A stretch of 20,935 nucleotides of DNA, from NCBI GenBank assembly GCA_947253595.1, contig CAMXZR010000016.1:1-20935 (forward strand), written 5' to 3'. Position numbers and translations under genes: made by a program. This stretch comes from an uncultured Olsenella sp. Lineage in GTDB: Bacteria > Actinomycetota > Coriobacteriia > Coriobacteriales > Atopobiaceae. Positions 14,779 to 20,935 of this stretch are shown here, in pieces (position 1 is the stretch's first letter; each line of letters begins with the position of its first letter). The notes beneath the pieces were generated by a model. It saw nothing but the letters and a program-made list of their open reading frames with translations. It made no database searches and was not told where the DNA came from.

Positions 14779-15204
14779 CTACAGGTCGTCCTCGTCCTCG
14801 ACCTGCAGTTGAATCTCTCTGACCGCCTCCTTACCGTCGCTCAGGATGCTCGCCTTGAGTGCAGCATCGTCGAGTCCGTCATCGAAGCCCATGAGGGCAG
14901 CTATGGCCATAGCGAGGTTGAGCCCGCCGAAAGCCATCGTGTTGCCGAGAAGCCCTGCCTCGGTGAGGGTGTTGAGGGCGTTGGTGAGGGGCGAGCCGCC
15001 CATGATGTCGCCCAGGACCACGGCGGAGTCCTCGGGCTTGATGGGAGCGATCGTCTGCCTCACTCCCTCGACGTAGGCGTCTGCACCAACCCCGTCCTCC
15101 ATGCTGTAGGTGAGCAGCTCCTCGCGTGGTCCCAGCAGCATGTCGATGACGCTCTTCACCCCAGGGGCCATCGTTCCGTGGCTGACCAAGAGCAGGTACC
15201 TCAT
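14779..15204 (-). CDS. PTS mannose-family IIA component
   Basis: This 141-residue cytoplasmic subunit is phosphorylated by HPr. MRYLLLVSHGTMAPGVKSVI carries the phosphohistidine His9 in the invariant SHG context. The middle VVLGDIMGGSPLTNALNTL and the GGLNLAMAIAAL stretch are typical of EIIA-Man domains. The C-terminus is acidic (VEDEDDL). The frame is open upstream to 15558, but ATG 15204 has the SD AGGGAGAGG and matches the family N-terminus; the upstream residues are Cys/Arg/Pro-rich and not protein-like. It is the first gene of the PTS operon and is read away from the divergent region at 15205-15484. IIA and IIB are separate proteins here, unlike the fused ManX. Confidence 0.93.
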   Translation of the reverse strand: MRYLLLVSHGTMAPGVKSVIDMLLGPREELLTYSMEDGVGADAYVEGVRQTIAPIKPEDSAVVLGDIMGGSPLTNALNTLTEAGLLGNTMAFGGLNLAMAIAALMGFDDGLDDAALKASILSDGKEAVREIQLQVEDEDDL

Positions 15205-15484
15205 ACGACCTCTCCCTCCGCGATGTCCGCGCCTGGGGGCGGCTGGGACTGCTGGCTCGCAGCAGGTACACCGAGTCGGCGGCCTGACACAGACTTGCCA
15301 ATACAATCTCATTAAGTAGACACAATCCTGCCAAAGAACCTCCATAAATTTGCGTTTTTGCTGATAATCGTTGCAGCGTGCAGTCACCGGTCGAAAAGGC
15401 CCGGGAATGGCGAGGGGCTCTCCCCTGCCGCCGCGGAAGGCGGCGTGGAATACAATCCATGCCAGTGCCGGACAAGGGGGACAC
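15205..15484. promoter_or_regulatory. Divergent regulatory region between PTS operon and HAD phosphatase gene
   Basis: These 280 bases hold no gene. Positions 15295-15370 are clearly richer in A and T than the surroundings, as expected for promoters. Two direct repeats stand in mirrored order: TGCCAA (15296-15301), ACAATC (15303-15308), 13 bases, ACAATC (15322-15327), TGCCAA (15329-15334). On the minus strand TGCCAA reads TTGGCA, close to a -35 box, but no convincing -10 stands at the right distance. On the plus strand GATAAT (15363-15368) is a possible -10 for the HAD gene without a good -35. The repeats could be a regulator or activator binding site. Confidence 0.5.
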
Positions 15485-16321
15485 ATGTACAAGATCGTTG
15501 CCAGCGACATGGACGACACCTTCCTTGCAAGCGACCACTCCATCCCCAGGGCAAACATCGACGCCGTGCGCCGCCTGCGCGAGCTGGGCTGCCTCTTCGT
15601 CCCCTCCTCCGGGCGCGCCTACGGCTCGATCATGGAGTCGCTGCGCGGACTTCCCACCGAACTCCTCGAGGGCTCCTACATCATTTCGTATAACGGCGGC
15701 TGCATCACCCGCGTGGGGGACGACGCGCCGCTCTCGTCGCACTCCCTCTCCTTCGAGCGCGTGCGCGCCCTCTTCGAGTACGGGCTCGGCCAGGCGGGAC
15801 TGAGCTTCCACGTCTACGAGCTGGGCGGAAAGGTCTGGACCTGCCGCATGCAGCAGGAGGAGAGAGACTGGCTCGAAGGCCACATGGGCTACGAGGAGCT
15901 ACCGGGGGAGTCGATCGACTTCTTGCGCGACGTACCCCTAGCAAAAATTCTCTACTGCATCCCCGACGGCCTGCCCGAGCTGCACCGCATCCTCGACCAG
16001 ATGCCGCGCAAGCTCTGGGAGGGGACCTCGCCCACCTTCTCGAGCTACCGCTACCTCGAGTTCAACCCTGAGGGCGTGAACAAGGGAGCTGGCCTCAGAC
16101 GCCTGGCAGAGTTGCTCGGCGTGGGCGTCGAGCAGACCATAGGCTGCGGGGACTCCTTGAACGACCTGGCCATGATCAAGGCTGCGGGAGTCGGCGTGGC
16201 CGTGGCGAACGCCAGCGACGGCATCGAGCTCGAGGCCGACTACCACGCCCGGTCGACCAACGACGACGGCGTCATCGCCGAAGTGGTGCGCGAGCTGGTG
16301 GAGCCTGCGATACGGGCCTAG
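15485..16321 (+). CDS. Cof-type HAD-IIB family phosphatase
   Basis: This 278-residue cytoplasmic hydrolase probably dephosphorylates sugar phosphates or similar metabolites. HAD motif I is SDMDDTF (Asp8 nucleophile, Asp10 acid/base). Motif II is FVPSSGR (38-44). The large C2-type cap lies between about 80 and 190. The motif III Lys is in GVNKGAGLRRL (Lys200), and motif IV is GCGDSLNDLAM (220-230), followed by GVGVAVANA. This is the standard Cof/YidA layout. The start ATG 15485 has the SD AAGGGGGA; the frame runs open further upstream without protein-like content. It is divergent from a PTS operon, so a role in removing the imported sugar phosphate is plausible but not shown. Confidence 0.92.
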   Translation: MYKIVASDMDDTFLASDHSIPRANIDAVRRLRELGCLFVPSSGRAYGSIMESLRGLPTELLEGSYIISYNGGCITRVGDDAPLSSHSLSFERVRALFEYGLGQAGLSFHVYELGGKVWTCRMQQEERDWLEGHMGYEELPGESIDFLRDVPLAKILYCIPDGLPELHRILDQMPRKLWEGTSPTFSSYRYLEFNPEGVNKGAGLRRLAELLGVGVEQTIGCGDSLNDLAMIKAAGVGVAVANASDGIELEADYHARSTNDDGVIAEVVRELVEPAIRA

Positions 16322-16433
16322 GCACCCGAAACCAAAAAGCCAGCTGCCCATAAACCGGGAATGACCGGCACGGGAGGCCTTGCCAGGTCGTCCGAGAGGA
16401 CCGCCCGGGCAAAATACTGCGCACGGTAGCTCC

Positions 16434-16556
16434 GAATTGTGGAGACGATTGGCGTTTGCCCAGGTCGCAATTGACTGAAAGAAAGCCAATGCGCAGTTCT
16501 TCGAAGCATGGCCCAATCCGTTCGCGCCATGCCGCCCAAGGTGATTCGAGCTGCGC
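16434..16556. other. Strongly self-complementary intergenic element (possible repeat or structured RNA)
   Basis: Several inverted repeats are packed in about 120 bases. AATTGTG (16435-16441) faces CGCAATT (16466-16472). ATTGGC (16448-16453) faces GCCAAT (16485-16490). A three-level stem has GCGCAG (16491-16496) with CTGCGC (16551-16556), TTCGAA (16500-16505) with TTCGAG (16545-16550), and GCATGGC (16506-16512) with GCCATGC (16526-16532), capped by a 13-base loop. No T-run follows. It may be a REP-like repeat, a small RNA gene on either strand, or the relic of one. The rest of the 400-base gap (16322-16433 and 16557-16596) shows only weak hairpins, such as GTCC-GAGA-GGAC at 16390-16401. Confidence 0.4.
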
Positions 16557-16596
16557 CGCGACACGGTTGCGCAGCGCGCGATTTTTCGCGATCGAG

Positions 16597-16626
16597 GGGA
16601 CAGCGTTCCTTGCGACGGGGTAAAAT
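16597..16626 (+). promoter_or_regulatory. Probable promoter of the suf operon
   Basis: GGGACA (16597-16602, four of six matches to a -35) and TAAAAT (16621-16626, five of six to a -10) are 18 bases apart. They stand about 95 bases upstream of the sufC start, in the only large gap before the operon. Confidence 0.55.
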
Positions 16627-16631
16627 ACCCC
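16617..16631. promoter_or_regulatory. Palindromic candidate operator over the suf -10 box
   Basis: GGGGTA (16617-16622) and TACCCC (16626-16631) are perfect inverted arms around AAA, and the palindrome covers the TAAAAT -10 box completely. A dimeric repressor bound here would block transcription of the suf operon. The regulator is unknown; no regulator gene is in the window. Confidence 0.45.
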
Positions 16632-16721
16632 CCGGTAAGTAGGATTTGGAGAGAGGCCATGGCGGCGGGGGCCGCACGCCTCGCCCACGACCGCGCAGAC
16701 GCGCATCCAGAGAGAGGCACC

Positions 16722-17483
16722 ATGGCCAGTCAGCTGCTCAGCATCTCCGGGCTCTCGGCCGGAACCGAGGACAAGCCCATCCTTCATGACATCAACCTCA
16801 AGGTCGGCGCGGGCCAGACCCACGTCCTCATGGGGCCCAACGGCGCGGGTAAGTCCACGCTGGGGCACGTCATCATGGGTGACCCCAGCTACCACGTCAG
16901 CTCCGGCAGCATCTCGTTCGACGGGGAGGACGTCACATCCCTCTCGCCCGACAAGCGCTCGCTCGCGGGCATCTTCCTCTCGTACCAGGCGCCCGTCGAG
17001 GTGCCCGGCGTGCCCCTCTACAGCTTCCTGCGCACTATCTGCCAGATGAGACCCGAGCTCAAGATGACCGCCCGCAGGTTCCGCGAGCGCGTGGCGCAGA
17101 TCTCGGACCAGCTCGACATGGACGATGCCTTCCTCACTCGCGAGCTCAACGTGGGCTTCTCGGGCGGAGAGAAGAAGAAGGTCGAGATGCTGCAGCTGCT
17201 CCTCCTGCGCCCCAAGCTCGCCATCCTGGACGAGACGGACTCCGGCCTGGACGTCGACGCACTCTCCATCGTGTCGCGCGGCATCGAGGCCTACCGCAGC
17301 GAGTGCGACGGCGCGCTCCTCATGATCACGCACAACACCCGCATCCTCGAGAGGCTCGACGTCGACCGCACGCACGTGATGGTCAGGGGCCGTCTGGTGG
17401 CCGAGGGCCCCGCCTCCCTCATCGAGGAGATCGACTCCAACGGCTTCGCCCGCTTCGAGTCCGAGCAGATTGCCGAGGCATAA
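16722..17483 (+). CDS. sufC: Fe-S cluster assembly ATPase SufC
   Basis: This 253-residue cytoplasmic ABC-type ATPase drives conformational changes of the SufBCD scaffold. Walker A GPNGAGKST is at residues 38-46. The Q-loop region reads IFLSYQAPVEVPGV. The signature FSGGEKKKVEMLQLL starts at about 146, and the Walker B LAILDETDSGLDVDAL carries the ETDSGLD wording that is specific for SufC. The H-loop is MITHNTRIL. No transmembrane partner is present, as expected. ATG 16722 has the SD AGAGAGG and fits the family N-terminus (LLSISGLSAG). An in-frame ATG at 16659 also has a good SD (GGAGAGAGG) and would add 21 Arg/Ala-rich residues. It is the first gene of the operon, and sufB follows after one base. 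Confidence 0.96.
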   Translation: MASQLLSISGLSAGTEDKPILHDINLKVGAGQTHVLMGPNGAGKSTLGHVIMGDPSYHVSSGSISFDGEDVTSLSPDKRSLAGIFLSYQAPVEVPGVPLYSFLRTICQMRPELKMTARRFRERVAQISDQLDMDDAFLTRELNVGFSGGEKKKVEMLQLLLLRPKLAILDETDSGLDVDALSIVSRGIEAYRSECDGALLMITHNTRILERLDVDRTHVMVRGRLVAEGPASLIEEIDSNGFARFESEQIAEA

Positions 17484-17484
17484 G

Positions 17485-18930
17485 GTGAGCGAGAGGCATA
17501 ACACGGGCGAGGTGGACGAGAAGGGACGCTCCAAGGTTGCCGACGTCGACCGTTCCCTCTATGACTTCGCGAAGAGCGAGGAGGGCTACGAGCGCTACGC
17601 CGACGGTCTCACGCCCGACATCGTGCGCTCGATCAGCGCCAAGAAGAGCGAGCCCGCCTGGATGCTCGACCTGCGCCTCGAGGCCCTCGAGGTCTTCCAC
17701 GAGCGCAAGATGGCGGACAACTGGGGCCCAGACGTTTCAGGCCTGGACATGGACCACATCTCCACCTATGTGAGCCCCCAGGCCAAGCAGGCCCGCGACT
17801 GGAACGACGTTCCCAAGGACATCAAGGACACCTTCGAGCGCCTGGGCATCCCCGAGGCCGAGCGAGAGAGCCTGGCCGGCGTGGGAGCCCAATACGACTC
17901 CGAGATCGTCTATCACAACATGCGCGAGGAGGTCGCCAAGCAGGGCGTGGTCTACACCACAATCGAGGACGCCCTGCAGGACCCCAGGTGGGAGAAGGTC
18001 GTCCACGAGTACTTCGGCAAGCTCATCCCCATGCGCGACCACAAGTTCGCCGCCCTGCACTACGCCGTGTGGTCGGGCGGTTCCTTCGTGTACGTTCCCG
18101 AGGGCGTCACGCTCGACTACCCCCTGCAGAGCTACTTCCGCCTGAACGCCTCCGGCGCGGGCCAGTTCGAGCACACGCTCATCGTAGTCGAGCCCGGGGC
18201 CGACCTGCACTTCATCGAGGGCTGCTCCGCGCCCAAGTACTACGAGGCCAACCTCCACGCCGGCGCCGTGGAGCTCTATGTGAAGGACGGCGCGCGCCTG
18301 CGCTACTCCACCATCGAGAACTGGTCCAAGAACATGTACAACCTCAACACCAAGCGCGCCACCATCGGCTCCGACGCGCGCATGGAGTGGGTCTCGGGCT
18401 CCTTCGGCAGCCACGTGAGCTACCTCTACCCCACCACCATCCTGCAGGGAGACCGCTCGAGCTGCGAGTTCACCGGCATCACCTTCGCCGGTGCCACACA
18501 GGACCTGGACACGGGCTGCAAGGTGATCATCGGCGGTGCCGACTGCACGGCATCCGTCGACACCAAGTCCATATCGAAGGACGGCGGCATCAACACCTTC
18601 AGGAGCTCGCTGGTAATCGGCCGCCGCGCCGACAGGGCCAACGCCTCGGTCTCCTGCTCCTCGCTCATGCTGGACGACATCAGCCGTTCGGACACCATCC
18701 CCGCCATGGACGTGCGCAACCGCACGGCGCAGGTGGGCTACGAGGCCACCATCGGCCGCATCTCGGACGACACCGTGCTCTACCTCATGAGCCGCGGCTG
18801 CTCGGAGTCTGAGGCCCGCACCATGGTGGTCAACGGGTTCGCCAATCCCGTCTCAAAGGAACTCCCCCTGGAGTACGCCGTCGAGATGAACAACCTGATC
18901 AAGCTCGAGATGGAAGGGGCGATTGGCTAA
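17485..18930 (+). CDS. sufB: Fe-S cluster assembly scaffold SufB
   Basis: This 481-residue scaffold subunit takes sulfur from SufS(U) and, with SufD and SufC, builds Fe-S clusters. Family landmarks are VVYTTIEDAL in the N-terminal helical part, AVWSGGSFVYVPEGV and HFIEGCSAPKYYEANLHAG. The last contains Cys247, equivalent by context to the sulfur-accepting Cys of characterised SufB. Beta-helix repeats include MEWVSGSFGS and SISKDGGINTFRSSLVIG, and the C-terminal part reads LYLMSRGCSESEARTMVVNG and LPLEYAVEMNNL. Before the conserved Glu420 the usual His is Tyr419 (VGYEAT instead of HEA). The start GTG 17485 has GAGG six bases upstream inside sufC; a TTG at 17470 is an alternative. The stop overlaps the sufD ATG (TAATG). 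Confidence 0.96.
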   Translation: MSERHNTGEVDEKGRSKVADVDRSLYDFAKSEEGYERYADGLTPDIVRSISAKKSEPAWMLDLRLEALEVFHERKMADNWGPDVSGLDMDHISTYVSPQAKQARDWNDVPKDIKDTFERLGIPEAERESLAGVGAQYDSEIVYHNMREEVAKQGVVYTTIEDALQDPRWEKVVHEYFGKLIPMRDHKFAALHYAVWSGGSFVYVPEGVTLDYPLQSYFRLNASGAGQFEHTLIVVEPGADLHFIEGCSAPKYYEANLHAGAVELYVKDGARLRYSTIENWSKNMYNLNTKRATIGSDARMEWVSGSFGSHVSYLYPTTILQGDRSSCEFTGITFAGATQDLDTGCKVIIGGADCTASVDTKSISKDGGINTFRSSLVIGRRADRANASVSCSSLMLDDISRSDTIPAMDVRNRTAQVGYEATIGRISDDTVLYLMSRGCSESEARTMVVNGFANPVSKELPLEYAVEMNNLIKLEMEGAIG

Positions 18931-20051
18931 TGGCAGAGACGATTGCCAAGGCGCCGTCGTATGCGGCCGTCGAGCGCGTGAACCAACCGCCCGCGCAGAC
19001 CTGGAACCACCTCAGGGTCAACGAGTGCAGCCTCAGGCTCCCCTCCCCCGCCCGCAAAGGAGAGGTGCTCGCACGCCTGCCCCGCATATTCTCCCAGCTC
19101 GAGTGCGGCATCGGAGACGACGCCGTGAGTTGGGTCGAGTCCGTGGCCGGTGACGCGTGCTACGTCGAGGTGCCACAGGGCACGCGCCGCGAGGAGCCCA
19201 TCGTCGTGGACGTCGACGCCAGCGGCTTTGCCGTCGAGGACACCGGCGTGATGCTGCGCGAGGGCTCCGAGGCCACCGTCGTGGTCGCGGTCCACGGGCA
19301 GGGCGGGCACTCCGCATCGCTCCTGCGCGTCATCGCCGAGGCCGGGTCGAGGCTGCACCTCGTGGAGATCGTTGCGCCCGGCTGTGGGAGCACCCACCTC
19401 GAGGGCGTGGGCATAAGCGCCGGCGAGGGCACCCTCGTCGAGGCGCGCCAGTACGCCCTGGGCGGCCAGAAGCTGGCCATGGGCTTCGCCGCCAGGCTGG
19501 ACGGAAGGTCCTCTCGCCTGCAGCTCGACTGCCGCTACGTCGTGCGCGACTCGGACGAGCTCGACGTGAACCACGTGGTCCGCCAGCTCGGCCGCAACAG
19601 CCGCAGCGACTTCGTCACCTCGGGCTTCCTGGGCGAGAGGGCCCGCAAGACCATGAGGGAGACCATCGACCTCGTCCACGGTGCCAAGGGAGCCTGCGGC
19701 AACGAGGCCGAGACCGTCCTCATGGGCGGTGACGAGGTCGTAAGCAAGACCCTCCCCGTCATCCTCTGCGACGAGGACGACGTCCAGGGCAACCACGGTG
19801 CCTCCATAGGGTCGATCAGCGCCGAGCAGCTCGGCTACCTCATCGGCCGTGGCCTCGGCGAGGAGGAGGTCAACGATCTCTTCGTGCGCGCCATCTTCGA
19901 CGACGCGGCGATCCATGCCCCCGAGGCGCGCTCGCGCGAGGCCGCGCTCGTCCGGGCGGAGCAGCTACTGGGGCAGGAGGCCGCCCGCGACGTCTCGGAG
20001 GGCCTGGGCCTCTCGCCTGCCAGCACCGAAACCAAGGGGGCGTCCGTATGA
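18930..20051 (+). CDS. sufD: Fe-S cluster assembly protein SufD
   Basis: This 373-residue partner of SufB forms the SufBC2D complex. The first 90 residues are divergent. The beta-helix core runs from about 90 to 290, with ARQYALGGQKLAMGFAARLD and VTSGFLGERARKTMRETIDL. The C-terminal signature is DVQGNHGASIGSISAEQLGY (285-300 region) followed by LIGRGL. His289 in NHGAS is the counterpart of the SufD His that lies at the SufB-SufD cluster-forming interface in characterised complexes. The ATG shares one base with the sufB stop and the TGA overlaps the sufS ATG by four bases, so the three products are translationally coupled. Confidence 0.95.
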   Translation: MAETIAKAPSYAAVERVNQPPAQTWNHLRVNECSLRLPSPARKGEVLARLPRIFSQLECGIGDDAVSWVESVAGDACYVEVPQGTRREEPIVVDVDASGFAVEDTGVMLREGSEATVVVAVHGQGGHSASLLRVIAEAGSRLHLVEIVAPGCGSTHLEGVGISAGEGTLVEARQYALGGQKLAMGFAARLDGRSSRLQLDCRYVVRDSDELDVNHVVRQLGRNSRSDFVTSGFLGERARKTMRETIDLVHGAKGACGNEAETVLMGGDEVVSKTLPVILCDEDDVQGNHGASIGSISAEQLGYLIGRGLGEEEVNDLFVRAIFDDAAIHAPEARSREAALVRAEQLLGQEAARDVSEGLGLSPASTETKGASV

Positions 20052-20935
20052 GCCTTGACGCGACTCAGCTCGCGCGCATAGCGGAGAATCCCTACAAGCG
20101 GGACTTCCCCCTGCTCGCGAGGCATCCCGAGATCTGCTTCCTCGACAGCGCCGCCACCGCGCAGCGTCCCGAGGCGGTGCTTGACGCCCAGAGGCGCTTC
20201 TACGAGGAGATGAACGCCAACCCGCTGCGAGGCCTCTACAGCCTCTCGGTCGAGGCAACCCAGGCGATCGAGGACGCACGCGATCACATCGCCCGCTTCA
20301 TCGGGGCCGTGGACGACGACGCAAGGCCGCGCGGCAGGGAGGTAGTCTTCACGCGCAACGCCTCCGAATCGCTCAACCTCGTCGCGCAGACCCTGGGCAG
20401 GAGCGTCCTTCGCGAGGGGGACGAGGTCGTCGTCTCGATCATGGAGCACCACTCCAACATAATTCCCTGGCAGCAGGTCTGCGCCCAGACGGGAGCACGC
20501 CTCGTCTACCTACGGCTGGACGACGAGTATCGCATCACGTCCGAGGAGCTCGAGGCCAAGGTCGGCCCCAGGGCGAAGATCGTCTCGATCACGCAGGTCT
20601 CCAACGTCCTGGGAGTCCAGAACGACATCCCCGCGATCGCCGCGCGCGCCCACCAGATGGGCGCCTACATGGTGGTCGACGGCGCGCAGAGCGTCCCGCA
20701 TCTCAGGGTCGACGTGCGCGACCTAGACTGCGACCTCCTGGCGTTCAGCGCCCACAAGATGGGTGGCCCCATGGGCATCGGCGTCCTCTGGGGCAAGGCC
20801 GTGCTCCTCGACCAGATGCCGCCCTTCCTCACGGGCGGAGAGATGATCGACTCCGTGAGCGAGACGGACGCCGTCTGGGCACCCGTGCCCCAGAAGTTCG
20901 AGGCCGGCACCCAGGACGCGGCCGGCAGCTACGCC
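20048..20935 (+). CDS. sufS: Cysteine desulfurase SufS (3' truncated by window end)
   Basis: The first 296 residues of a PLP-dependent cysteine desulfurase, which supplies persulfide sulfur for Fe-S cluster assembly, are present. Seen in order are FPLLARHPEICFLDSAATAQ (20-39), TRNASESLNLVA (PLP phosphate contacts) and SIMEHHSNIIPWQQ with the PLP-stacking His. Then come ITQVSNVLGV, VDGAQSVPH with the PLP Asp, and FSAHKMGGPMGIGVLWG with the Schiff-base Lys237. The end of the window reads KFEAGTQDAAGSYA, where family members have the substrate-binding FEAGTP region. The catalytic Cys loop and C-terminus lie outside. The ATG at 20048 overlaps the sufD stop. A sufU gene is expected next but cannot be seen. 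Confidence 0.96.
   Translation, partial: MSLDATQLARIAENPYKRDFPLLARHPEICFLDSAATAQRPEAVLDAQRRFYEEMNANPLRGLYSLSVEATQAIEDARDHIARFIGAVDDDARPRGREVVFTRNASESLNLVAQTLGRSVLREGDEVVVSIMEHHSNIIPWQQVCAQTGARLVYLRLDDEYRITSEELEAKVGPRAKIVSITQVSNVLGVQNDIPAIAARAHQMGAYMVVDGAQSVPHLRVDVRDLDCDLLAFSAHKMGGPMGIGVLWGKAVLLDQMPPFLTGGEMIDSVSETDAVWAPVPQKFEAGTQDAAGSYA

Noticed and set aside
15312..15340. Sigma-54 promoter (TTGGCA plus downstream element) for the PTS operon, as in LevR-type systems
   Set aside because: The -12 TTGC element is missing at the required spacing and actinobacteria generally lack sigma-54.
16318..16677. 119-codon minus-strand frame filling the HAD-sufC gap
   Set aside because: No SD, mixed composition and overlap with the suf promoter and the inverted-repeat element; more likely non-coding, although conservation of the DNA should be checked.

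Overview
The window is high-GC, gene-dense bacterial chromosome, almost certainly from a Gram-positive actinobacterium of the class Coriobacteriia (an Olsenella/Atopobiaceae-like organism is my best guess). The combination that suggests this is very GC-rich codon use, a Gram-positive envelope set (AmaP, DUF2273, Asp23, MurT/GatD), a mannose-family PTS, and a suf operon ordered sufC-sufB-sufD-sufS. The taxonomic call is inference from gene content; no rRNA marker is present. I saw no mobile element, CRISPR array, tRNA or rRNA.

Layout. (1) 1-1570, plus strand: the 3' part of a molybdate-type ABC ATPase gene, overlapped by modD. (2) 1660-4754, minus strand: tyrS preceded by a large DUF4012 membrane-anchored protein. 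(3) 4942-9787, minus strand: a tightly packed envelope operon amaP - DUF2273 - asp23 - murT - gatD - rbsK, closed by a strong hairpin at 4891-4916. (4) 9938-11993, minus strand: a BASS-family transporter, a YbaN-like membrane protein and an ArsC/Spx-like thiol protein, closed by a hairpin at 9905-9930. (5) 12114-15204, minus strand: a mannose-family PTS operon IIA-IIB-IIC-IID plus a small unknown two-helix membrane protein. (6) 15205-15484: divergent regulatory region. (7) 15485-16321, plus strand: a Cof-type HAD phosphatase. (8) 16322-16721: a 400-base intergenic stretch holding a strongly self-complementary segment and a likely suf promoter. (9) 16722-20935, plus strand: sufC, sufB, sufD and the start of sufS, running off the window.

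How the genes work together. MurT/GatD amidates the D-Glu of lipid II, and it is translationally linked here to the Asp23/AmaP envelope-stress module. The PTS genes form one sugar uptake/phosphorylation unit, with a HAD sugar-phosphatase divergent from it. The suf genes form one Fe-S cluster assembly operon. The molybdate genes are the tail of a metal-uptake operon.

The items most worth a second look are these: the PTS IIB gene appears frameshifted within its first ten codons, with a good SD-ATG in the wrong frame; a perfect GGGGTA-AAA-TACCCC palindrome covers the suf -10 box; a structured or repeat-like element lies at 16434-16556; and two conserved residues are replaced, the fourth zinc-ribbon Cys of MurT and the His before the conserved Glu of SufB.
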